A stretch of DNA of 5,130 nt from Geothrix sp. (GTDB lineage: Bacteria; Acidobacteriota; Holophagae; Holophagales; Holophagaceae): positions 1 to 5,130 of the forward strand of contig JAMPXL010000121.1 of the NCBI GenBank assembly GCA_023701165.1, read 5' to 3'. Below the pieces are notes generated by a model, which was not told the origin of the DNA, made no database searches, and saw only the letters and a list, made by a program, of their open reading frames with translations. This document shows positions 1-5,130 of this stretch, piece after piece. A program made the translations under genes and the position numbers. The first letter of the stretch is position 1, and each line of letters starts with the position of its first letter.

Positions 1-13
1 CCCCCCCCCTCCA

Positions 14-75
14 CTCCACAGGACGCAGGTCGCGCCTACGGCCTGCTCCCGCTCGCCAGGCTCGCGGCTGTGGAG
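14..75. repeat. Nested inverted repeats in the non-coding left end
   Basis: Positions 1-91 hold no gene I can support. Within them CTCCACAG (14-21) is the exact reverse complement of CTGTGGAG (68-75). Inside lie GCCTG (41-45) with CAGGC (57-61), and CGCG (31-34) with CGCG (63-66), so one nested structure is possible. A competing hairpin pairs AGGCTC (58-63) with GAGCCT (73-78). The region lies just downstream of the minus-strand small gene, so it could be a 3' structure or a weak terminator. No T-run follows any stem on that strand, so a classical intrinsic terminator is not shown. In GC-rich DNA such short repeats also arise by chance. Confidence 0.25.
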
Positions 76-91
76 CCTCCCCGGCGGTCGC

Positions 92-322
92 TTAGAATTC
101 GATGTCGATGGACTCTTCGGCGAGGTCGTTCTCCTGGCCCAGGACTTCGCAGGCGGCGCCGTACATCTGGAGCACGGCAGTCTTGCGGTTGCTCAGGCTG
201 GTGAGGAGATCCTTCACGCGCTGCACTTCGGAGGCGATGGTGTTGTTGATCTGGGACACCTCGGAGCGGCAGCGCTCGCGGGTGGCTTCGTAGAAGGCCT
301 GCTGGTCCTGGCTCAGATCCAT
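92..322 (-). CDS. Small helical protein of unknown function downstream of the kinase gene
   Basis: I do not recognise this 76-residue protein. It begins MDLSQDQQAFYEA and ends in the acidic tail EESIDIEF. It has no signal peptide or membrane segment and is probably cytoplasmic. Residues about 5-60 read as nearly continuous amphipathic helix, with hydrophobic positions such as I25, I29, V33, L39, L40 and L43 and no proline, so a small helical bundle or coiled-coil dimer is likely. There are two cysteines, at 18 and 58. The ATG at 322 is preferred because GGGAG stands 5 bases upstream. A GTG at 361 would add 13 residues but has no good ribosome-binding site. The gene lies 61 bases after the kinase stop on the same strand with no terminator between them, so co-transcription is likely. 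A weak -10-like TAAAGT (minus strand, 364-369) could also give it its own start. A role with the kinase is inferred from position only. Confidence 0.72.
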   Translation of the reverse strand: MDLSQDQQAFYEATRERCRSEVSQINNTIASEVQRVKDLLTSLSNRKTAVLQMYGAACEVLGQENDLAEESIDIEF

Positions 323-327
323 GGGAA

Positions 328-332
328 CTCCC
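328..332 (-). promoter_or_regulatory. Ribosome-binding site deciding the small gene start
   Basis: On the minus strand this reads GGGAG, 5 bases before the ATG at 322. The alternative GTG start at 361 has only a weak GGA-type match upstream. This favours the 76-residue form over the 89-residue form. Confidence 0.5.
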
Positions 333-383
333 GAGGGTATGGAGAAACTGTTCGGAAACACTGACTTTATCCAGATTCCGGCT

Positions 384-2162
384 TCAGGACCACCGCGCGA
401 TGGCCAGCAGGGTCACCAGGACCGCGGCCAGGCCGAGGATCACCGGCAGCATCCAGCGGGGCCGGGGAGGGGCGGCGGCGGGCTCCGGCATTTCCGGCTC
501 CTCCGGAAGAGCTGGCAGGGTGGCCTGGGAGCCGGAGGTCTTCCCCGGAGCGGTGTCCCCCCGGCCCGCCAGGGTCCGGTGCGTCCCGCTGGCGAGGCTG
601 GCGGGCAGCGGGAAGCGGCTCGCCATCAGGATCTCCAGGTTCTCCCGGGTCCCGTTGAGCAGGGCGTTCATGTACTCCGCCAGATCATGCTCCGCGATGG
701 AGGTGCCCTGGCGCTGGAGGTAGTCGCGCAGGTCGCGCTCCATGAAGCGGGCGGAAGGGTAGCGGTGGTCCACGCCCTTCTGGAGGGCCCGGTTCACGAT
801 GGCCACCATCTCCTTGGACACGTTCGGATTCAGGGTCTGCAGATCCGAGACCCGGCCCAGCCGGACCTTCTCGAGCACGCCCAGCTCCGAATCCGCCTGG
901 AAGCATCGCTCGCCCGTGAGCAGCTCGAACAGCACCAGACCGAGAGAGTACAGGTCCGAGCGGTTATCCAGGGGCTGCCCCGTGGCCTGCTCGGGGCTCA
1001 TGTAGAGCAGCTTGCCCTTGAGGGCCCCGGCCACGGTATGACTGGCCTTGCTGGCGGCCTTGGCGATGCCGAAGTCCACCAGCTTGACGGCGCCTTCGGT
1101 GGAGAGGATCACGTTCTGGGGGCTGATGTCCCGGTGGACCAGCTTCAGCTCGCGGTCGTCGAAGCCGCGCTTGCGGTGCGCGTAGTCGAGGGCCGCGGCC
1201 ACCTTCATCACCACGAAGGCCGCCGCCTGCTCCGGGAAGGGCAGGCCGTACTCCCGCACCTTGCGCAGCAGGGTGCGCAGATCCCGGCCGTTCACGTACT
1301 CCATGGCGATGTAGTACGAGCTGCCCGCCTTCCCCAGGTCGAAGATCTGCACGATGTTAGGGTGGGTCAGCTGGGCCGCCAGCTTGGCCTCGTCGATGAA
1401 CATCGTGACGAAGTCCTCGTTGTCGCTGAAGTGCGGCAGGATGCGCTTGATGGCCACGATCTTCTGGAAGCCCTGCACGCCCCGCTGCTGGGCCTTGAAG
1501 AGCTCCGCCATGCCGCCGATGGCGATCTTCTCCAGCAGGAAGTAGTTCCCGTACTCCTCCAGGGCCTCCGGAGCGCCCGGCGGTGGGGGTTTCGGGTCCG
1601 GCATGGCCGGGGCCTCGGGCGGGTTCCCGGCCCAGGCGAAGGGATCGTTCACGCCGGAGATGCCGCTGAGGGTGAAGTCCGAGGGCCCGGCAGGCTCCAG
1701 CGCCGCGGTGGGCGTCCCGCCCCCCGAGGGGCCGGGAGCCGCCTTCCCCTCGAGGTCCGCGAGCAGGTCACCGAAGATGTCGTGGGTGGTGAGCTTGGCG
1801 GGCTCCGGCCGGTAGCGGCGCAGGGCCGCGGCGATCTCCCCGTCGGGCTGCGTCCGTTCCAGGTATTCCTGGACCCCGGCCTCGCCCCGGTCCCCGCCGT
1901 CCGGATCGTCCGTCAGCACCAGGACCGGAAGCTGGGGCCGCCGCTCACGGAGGCGCCCGGCCACATCCTGGCCCGCCCCGCCGGGAGCGGCCGAATCCAG
2001 CAGCAGCAGGTCCGGAAGCTCACCGCTCTGGAGGAAGGCCTCGGCCCCGTCAGCCCGGACCCAGCGGACCGCCCACCCGTCGCCTTCCATGGCAGAGACC
2101 AGCCCCGGAGTCCGCAGGGACTCACCATCCACAATGAGAAGCAGGGGGCGGGGCATGGGCAT
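384..2162 (-). CDS. Receiver-like domain fused to a tail-anchored Ser/Thr protein kinase
   Basis: This 592-residue protein is a eukaryotic-like (Hanks-type) Ser/Thr kinase. Residues 5-116 look like a response-regulator receiver: LLLIVDGE at 7-14 (acidic D12), candidate phospho-acceptor D56 after DLLLL, and T84 after VLVL. The second acidic-pocket residue is G13, and the usual lysine appears as R103 in YLERTQP, so the domain is partly degenerate. A short helix (THDIFGDLLADLE, 126-138) and a Pro/Gly-rich linker lead to the kinase domain, about 204-485. Its motifs are the glycine loop IGGMAE (215-220), K239 in VAIK, E258, HRDISPQN (343-350, D345 and N350), DFG (363-365), SPE (389-391) and D403. 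S371, S374 and T376 lie in the activation segment. Another low-complexity linker precedes one membrane helix (571-589) with only three residues after it, so catalysis should be cytoplasmic. The start is ATG 2162 or 2156; neither has a clear ribosome-binding site. The open frame continues upstream but would run over the rpsU start. Substrate and signal are unknown. Confidence 0.9.
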   Translation of the reverse strand: MPMPRPLLLIVDGESLRTPGLVSAMEGDGWAVRWVRADGAEAFLQSGELPDLLLLDSAAPGGAGQDVAGRLRERRPQLPVLVLTDDPDGGDRGEAGVQEYLERTQPDGEIAAALRRYRPEPAKLTTHDIFGDLLADLEGKAAPGPSGGGTPTAALEPAGPSDFTLSGISGVNDPFAWAGNPPEAPAMPDPKPPPPGAPEALEEYGNYFLLEKIAIGGMAELFKAQQRGVQGFQKIVAIKRILPHFSDNEDFVTMFIDEAKLAAQLTHPNIVQIFDLGKAGSSYYIAMEYVNGRDLRTLLRKVREYGLPFPEQAAAFVVMKVAAALDYAHRKRGFDDRELKLVHRDISPQNVILSTEGAVKLVDFGIAKAASKASHTVAGALKGKLLYMSPEQATGQPLDNRSDLYSLGLVLFELLTGERCFQADSELGVLEKVRLGRVSDLQTLNPNVSKEMVAIVNRALQKGVDHRYPSARFMERDLRDYLQRQGTSIAEHDLAEYMNALLNGTRENLEILMASRFPLPASLASGTHRTLAGRGDTAPGKTSGSQATLPALPEEPEMPEPAAAPPRPRWMLPVILGLAAVLVTLLAIARWS

Positions 2163-2193
2163 CCGGAAGAAGCAGTGACCCCCCAGCGTAGCG

Positions 2194-2207
2194 GGAGGAA
2201 TTCCACC
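2194..2207. repeat. Interrupted palindrome between the divergent kinase and rpsU genes
   Basis: The 14 bases GGAGGAATTCCACC form a palindrome with one A/A mismatch on each side of a perfect GGAATTCC core. It lies in the 139-base intergenic region shared by the two divergent genes and directly abuts the candidate -35 element of rpsU. That position would suit an operator, but a single short palindrome may be chance and no matching regulator is seen in the window. Confidence 0.2.
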
Positions 2208-2236
2208 TCGCCATAACCCCTCTGCTGAGGTAGACT
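2208..2236 (+). promoter_or_regulatory. Candidate housekeeping-sigma promoter of rpsU
   Basis: A -35-like TCGCCA (2208-2213, four of six matches to TTGACA) and a -10-like TAGACT (2231-2236, four of six including the key first T, second A and last T) are separated by 17 bases. Transcription would begin near 2243 and leave a leader of about 59 bases before the rpsU ATG. The gene is divergent from its neighbour, so it needs a promoter in this interval. The match is moderate. I found no convincing promoter for the kinase on the other strand. Confidence 0.33.
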
Positions 2237-2284
2237 TTCCGTTCGGTCCGGCCCTGCCTGGCAGCCCGCTCCGAAATCCACGGG

Positions 2285-2293
2285 AAAGGAGGT
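2285..2293 (+). promoter_or_regulatory. Near-perfect ribosome-binding site of rpsU
   Basis: AAAGGAGGT lies 8 bases before the rpsU ATG and is complementary to the anti-Shine-Dalgarno end of 16S rRNA over its length. It is much the strongest ribosome-binding site in the window, which fits a highly expressed ribosomal protein gene. It fixes the rpsU start and argues against the kinase gene extending this far. Confidence 0.85.
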
Positions 2294-2301
2294 GCATCCA
2301 T

Positions 2302-2508
2302 ATGCCTTTGGTCAAGGTCAAAGAAGACGAGACGTTCGAGTTCGCCCTTCGCCGCTTCAAGCGGAAGTGCGAGAAGTCCGGCATCCTCAGTGAGCTGAAG
2401 AAGCGCCAGCACTACGAGAAGCCCAGCACCAAGCGCAAGCGCAAGATGCTCGCCGCCCGTAAGAAGACCCTCAAGCGCCTCGCGCAAGAGCGCCGCATGA
2501 TCGGTTGA
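2302..2508 (+). CDS. rpsU: Small ribosomal subunit protein bS21
   Basis: This 68-residue, very basic protein is ribosomal protein S21 of the 30S subunit. S21 sits near the 3' end of 16S rRNA and helps initiation on natural mRNAs. Recognition rests on the family pattern: the beginning [20 protein letters not shown], the central segment [20 protein letters not shown], and the Lys/Arg-rich tail [16 protein letters not shown]. Length is close to the usual 60-71 residues. The start is secured by the strong AAAGGAGGT site, and an intrinsic terminator begins 24 bases after the stop. The gene is divergent from the kinase and points towards mutS2. Within about 200 bases it carries more Lys/AAG codons than its neighbours, as expected for this protein, with no sign of transfer or damage. 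Confidence 0.97.
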   Translation: MPLVKVKEDETFEFALRRFKRKCEKSGILSELKKRQHYEKPSTKRKRKMLAARKKTLKRLAQERRMIG

Positions 2509-2532
2509 GATGAAGCTCCGCTCCATCTCTTT

Positions 2533-2563
2533 AAAAGGCCCGCGGAAGCGGGCCTTTTGTTTT
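2533..2563 (+). terminator. Intrinsic terminator after rpsU
   Basis: AAAAGGCCCGC (2533-2543) pairs perfectly with GCGGGCCTTTT (2548-2558) around a GGAA tetraloop, an 11-base-pair stem. The T-rich tract TTTTGTTTT (2555-2563) follows, with its first four bases shared by the stem. This is a strong Rho-independent terminator for rpsU. It ends only 14 bases before the mutS2 start codon, so it also lies in what would be the mutS2 leader. Confidence 0.93.
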
Positions 2564-2566
2564 ACT

Positions 2567-2571
2567 GAAGG
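2567..2571 (+). promoter_or_regulatory. Ribosome-binding site of mutS2
   Basis: GAAGG lies 6 bases before the ATG at 2578 and supports that start. A second in-frame ATG at 2587 is also possible, with a poorer GAAG-type match. The site begins three bases after the T-run of the rpsU terminator, an unusually tight arrangement. Confidence 0.5.
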
Positions 2572-2577
2572 CTGAAG

Positions 2578-5007
2578 ATGCCGCCCATGAACCCTGAACT
2601 CCACGCCCTCGAATTCCCCGATGCGGTGCGCCTGATCCAGTCCGGCGCCCGCACGGCGTCTGCCCGGGCGGCCCTGGGCGCCATGCATCCCTGGGACGGC
2701 CTGGCGGGGAGGCGGCGGCTCCACCAGCTGGAGCTGCAGGATCTCTGGGCCCAGTCCCCGGACCTGCTGCCGGTGCTGCCCATGGACGAGTCCCTGGACG
2801 AGTTGCTGAACCCCGCGGGCTGGCTGCTCCCGGAGCACTGGCGGCAGCTGCGGGACGGCCTGAAGGCCATGGCCCGCCTGCTGCAGAGCCTCGCGGCCCT
2901 GCCCTGGCCCGAATCCCGCCCGGCGCCACCGGGCACGCACCTGGGCATCGACCGCCTCCAGGTGACCGCGGCCCTGCTGCCGGACCCGGGGCCCGTCGCC
3001 GACCGCCTGGCGAAGAGCTTCAACGCCGACGGCCAGCTGGACCCCTTGCGCATCCCCGCCCTGGCCAGCCTCCACCGCCACCGCCAGGACGCCTTCCAGG
3101 CCGTGCAGGCCAAGCTCCAGAAGCTGCTGCGGGCCGCGCCGGACGCCTTCAACGAGGCCATGGTCGTGGAGCGCAACGGCCGGCTCTGCCTACCCGTCCG
3201 CTCGGAGCGGAGAAGCCTGGTGCCCGGGCTGGTGCTGGACCGCAGCGGCAGCGGCGCCACGGTCTTCGTGGAGCCCATGGAGGCCGTGCCCCTCAACAAC
3301 GCCTTCGTGGAGGCGGACCGGGACTATGCCCAGGCCGTGCAGGCCTTCCTCCGGGACCTGCTGGCGGACCTGCGGGCCCGGCGCGAGGACTTCACCCGCT
3401 GGCGGGACCTCCAGGCCCGGGCGGACCAGGGGCTTGCGCTTCTGCGCTGGGCCGCCCTGTGCGACGGGGGATTGCCGGACCTGGAAACCGACCCGAGGCA
3501 GGGCCGCCTCTGCCTTCTGGAGGCCCGCCACCCCATGCTGCTGCCCGCGGTGCGGGAAGCCATGGGCCTGGAGCCCCTGCCCCATCCAGTGGTGCCCCTC
3601 AACCTGGTGCTGGAAGCCGGTAAGCCTGGCCTCGTCATCTCGGGCTCCAACACCGGTGGCAAGACGGTCGTCCTCAAGACCGTGGGCCTGCTGTCCGCCC
3701 TGGCGGCCTGCGGCTGCGCCGTCCCGGCCCGGGATGGGTCCAGCTTTCCCGCCCTGCCCAGCCTCCACGCCGACATCGGCGATCACCAGACGATCACGGG
3801 AAGCCTGTCGACCTTCAGCAGCCATATTCTGCATTTGAAAGAGATCCTGGAAAACGTCCATGACGGCGGGCTGGTCCTGCTGGACGAGCTGGGCACGGGC
3901 ACCGATCCCAAGGAAGGCGCCGCCCTGGGCATCGCCCTGCTGCAGACGCTTTCCCGCCGCCGTTGCTGGATCCTCTGCTCCACCCACCTGGGCGAGATCA
4001 GCCAGTGGGCCCTGCGCCACGCCCGGTTCCAGAACGCCTCGGTGCAGTTCGACGAGGACCGTCTGGCCCCCACCTACCGTCTGCTGGTGGGCCAGCCGGG
4101 CCAGAGCCGCGCCCTCACCATCGCGGCCAAGCTGGGCCTGCCGGCCCAGGTCCTGGACCACGCGGACAAGGTGCTGGGCCAGCGGGAGCAGGACTGGCGG
4201 GATTTCCTCCGGGAGCTGGAGGCCGAGCGCACCCGCCTGCTCGAAGAAGCGGAAACCCTGCGCCAGCAGCGGGCCGCCGCCGAAAAGGACCGGGACATAC
4301 TGCGCCAACGCGAGGATCGCTTCCGTCTGGAACGCGAAGCGTTGCAGACGGCGTCGCAAACCCAAGTGGCCCGGGTGCTGGACTTCCTCGACCACGAGGG
4401 CAAGCGGCTGATCAAGGACCTGAAGGAGCGGCAGAAGGCCGCAGGCGTCAACGCCGACCGCCTGGGCACCGAGGCCCATGAGCGCGTCAAGCAGCTCACC
4501 CGCCTGGCCGAGGCGGAACTTCCGGCCCGCCGGGGCCCCTTCGAGCCCTCTGCCCCGCGGGAGGTCCGGGAGGGCGGCCATGCCCGCCATCGCGGCCTGG
4601 GCGTGGAAGGCCGTGTCGCCTCGCTCAAGGGGGACCGGGTCACCCTGGAGACGCCCCAGGGCCGCCGCCTGGAGTGCCGCCTCGGGGAGCTGGAGCCCAT
4701 CGGAGCCCGGGAAGCGGCACCCAGGCCTTCCGGCAGGGTGCGAGTGCGGGCCGAGGTTCAGGACATCGAATCCGAGATCAACCTCATCGGCCGGGCCAGC
4801 GACGACGTGGACAGCGAGATCTACCGGTTCGTGGAGGAGGCCCTGGCCGGCGGCCGGCGCTTCATCCGCATCGTCCATGGCCACGGCACCGGAAAATTGA
4901 AAGCCGCTGTCCGGGAGGCCCTGCGAGGGCACCCCGGCATCGCCCGGGTGGAAGACGCCCCCCAGAGCCAGGGCGGGGCCGGGGCCACGGTCGTCACCCT
5001 GAGGTAA
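2578..5007 (+). CDS. mutS2: MutS2: MutS-family ATPase with C-terminal Smr domain
   Basis: This 809-residue protein has the full MutS2 architecture and is slightly longer than the roughly 745-785 residues of well-studied members. It lacks the mismatch-recognition domain of MutS. The N-terminal core and clamp regions (about 1-320) include the conserved stretch RNGRLCLPVRSE (199-210) and SGATVFVEP (225-233). The ATPase has Walker A GSNTGGKT (356-363), the signature region SLSTFSSH (409-416), Walker B LVLLDE (432-437, D436 and E437) followed by LGTGTDP, and switch histidine H470 in STH. A charged coiled coil spans about 541-645, a KOW-like segment about 671-708, and the Smr domain about 728-809 with intact HGHGTGKL (767-774). 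The usual LDLRG of Smr reads INLIG (734-738). Family members act in suppressing recombination by binding branched DNA, and in Bacillus in splitting collided ribosomes; which applies here cannot be told from sequence. Start 2578 is chosen for its GAAGG site; 2587 is the alternative. No terminator follows, so read-through into the next gene is possible. Confidence 0.97.
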   Translation: MPPMNPELHALEFPDAVRLIQSGARTASARAALGAMHPWDGLAGRRRLHQLELQDLWAQSPDLLPVLPMDESLDELLNPAGWLLPEHWRQLRDGLKAMARLLQSLAALPWPESRPAPPGTHLGIDRLQVTAALLPDPGPVADRLAKSFNADGQLDPLRIPALASLHRHRQDAFQAVQAKLQKLLRAAPDAFNEAMVVERNGRLCLPVRSERRSLVPGLVLDRSGSGATVFVEPMEAVPLNNAFVEADRDYAQAVQAFLRDLLADLRARREDFTRWRDLQARADQGLALLRWAALCDGGLPDLETDPRQGRLCLLEARHPMLLPAVREAMGLEPLPHPVVPLNLVLEAGKPGLVISGSNTGGKTVVLKTVGLLSALAACGCAVPARDGSSFPALPSLHADIGDHQTITGSLSTFSSHILHLKEILENVHDGGLVLLDELGTGTDPKEGAALGIALLQTLSRRRCWILCSTHLGEISQWALRHARFQNASVQFDEDRLAPTYRLLVGQPGQSRALTIAAKLGLPAQVLDHADKVLGQREQDWRDFLRELEAERTRLLEEAETLRQQRAAAEKDRDILRQREDRFRLEREALQTASQTQVARVLDFLDHEGKRLIKDLKERQKAAGVNADRLGTEAHERVKQLTRLAEAELPARRGPFEPSAPREVREGGHARHRGLGVEGRVASLKGDRVTLETPQGRRLECRLGELEPIGAREAAPRPSGRVRVRAEVQDIESEINLIGRASDDVDSEIYRFVEEALAGGRRFIRIVHGHGTGKLKAAVREALRGHPGIARVEDAPQSQGGAGATVVTLR

Positions 5008-5062
5008 GCGCCTAAAATTCAACCCGCGGAGGGGGCCACCCGATCCAGAGGGCAGACCTCTC

Positions 5063-5067
5063 AGGGG
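5063..5067 (+). promoter_or_regulatory. Ribosome-binding site of the right-edge gene
   Basis: AGGGG lies 5 bases before the ATG at 5073 and supports reading the right-edge open frame as a real gene start. A small possible hairpin (AGAGG 5047-5051 with CCTCT 5057-5061) sits just upstream. Confidence 0.45.
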
Positions 5068-5072
5068 CGGCC

Positions 5073-5130
5073 ATGGCATTCTGGAACAACCTCAACGTGC
5101 GCAAGAAGCTGCTGTATTCCATCCTCGCCC
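5073..5130 (+). CDS. Start of a probable membrane sensor, possibly a chemoreceptor (cut by window edge)
   Basis: Only the first 19 codons are present, reading MAFWNNLNVRKKLLYSILA. The pattern of a short polar start, the basic cluster VRKK, then the beginning of a hydrophobic helix is typical of the first membrane segment of methyl-accepting chemotaxis proteins; some sensor histidine kinases and diguanylate cyclases begin the same way. AGGGG 5 bases upstream supports the start. The gene begins 65 bases after mutS2 on the same strand, with no terminator between, so partial co-transcription is possible. The chemoreceptor reading is a guess from the N-terminal style alone; that this is a membrane protein gene is more secure. 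Confidence 0.65.
   Translation, partial: MAFWNNLNVRKKLLYSILA

Noticed and set aside
58..78. Hairpin AGGCTC/GAGCCT as an intrinsic terminator of the minus-strand genes
   Set aside because: The loop is nine bases and no T-run follows on the minus strand; the next bases are GC-rich.
1..91. A tRNA or other known small RNA in the left non-coding stretch
   Set aside because: No T-loop pattern, acceptor stem or SRP-RNA-like conserved loop can be found on either strand.
321..2216. A 631-residue open frame on the plus strand, opposite the kinase gene
   Set aside because: Its predicted protein is low-complexity and rich in Arg, Gly, His and Leu with no recognisable domain. The opposite strand encodes a kinase with every catalytic motif. 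Long antisense open frames are expected in GC-rich genes with strong third-position G/C bias.
2163..2384. An N-terminal extension of the kinase frame by 74 codons
   Set aside because: It would overlap the rpsU ribosome-binding site and first codons. The added residues look like translated intergenic and antisense sequence, and the receiver-like domain begins right after the ATG pair at 2162/2156.
2122..3081. A 319-residue minus-strand frame running under rpsU and the start of mutS2
   Set aside because: It crosses a well-supported rpsU gene, its terminator and the mutS2 start, and has no recognisable content.
5013..5046. A flagellar-sigma (sigma-28) promoter before the chemoreceptor-like gene
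   Set aside because: TAAAATTC (5013-5020) resembles the -35 and CCCGATCC (5039-5046) partly resembles the -10. They are 18 bases apart instead of about 11, and the -10 matches only five of eight positions.
5047..5061. Small hairpin AGAGG/CCTCT as a mutS2 terminator or translational switch
   Set aside because: The stem is only five base pairs and no T-run follows, so it is not an intrinsic terminator. A role in masking the ribosome-binding site cannot be supported from so weak a structure.
3190..5079. A 629-residue open frame on the minus strand, opposite mutS2
   Set aside because: It is the antisense shadow of an intact MutS2 gene, with no domain and the same biased composition.

Overview
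This is a GC-rich, gene-dense stretch of a bacterial chromosome with no mobile-element, CRISPR or RNA-gene signatures. The gene set is a myxobacterial/acidobacterial-style Ser/Thr kinase (catalytic loop HRDISPQN), ribosomal protein S21, MutS2, and the first codons of a chemoreceptor-like membrane protein. Together with the base composition this suggests an environmental, probably motile, GC-rich bacterium. Acidobacteriota of the Holophaga/Geothrix type is my best guess and Myxococcota or a relative the alternative. This placement is inference from style, not a database match.

Layout. Positions 1-91 are non-coding, with nested inverted repeats and a run of nine C at the window edge. On the minus strand, reading leftwards from about 2162, comes a 592-residue protein. 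It has an N-terminal receiver-like domain, a proline-rich linker, a complete Ser/Thr kinase domain and a single membrane segment at the very C-terminus. A small helical protein of 76 residues follows on the same strand and is probably in the same transcript. A compact divergent intergenic region (2163-2301) separates the kinase from rpsU on the plus strand. rpsU has a near-perfect ribosome-binding site and is followed by a textbook intrinsic terminator. Only 14 bases after the terminator T-run comes mutS2 (809 residues, with ATPase, coiled coil, KOW-like and Smr domains all recognisable). After a 65-base gap with no terminator, the start of a probable methyl-accepting chemotaxis protein or other membrane sensor runs off the right edge.

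How the genes relate. rpsU and mutS2 are housekeeping genes for translation and for recombination or ribosome quality control. The kinase and small protein form a separate divergent signalling unit. I see no evidence of a wholly new system. The items most worth a second look are the receiver-kinase fusion with a partly degenerate receiver and a C-terminal tail anchor, its small unknown partner gene, and the terminator placed directly in front of mutS2.
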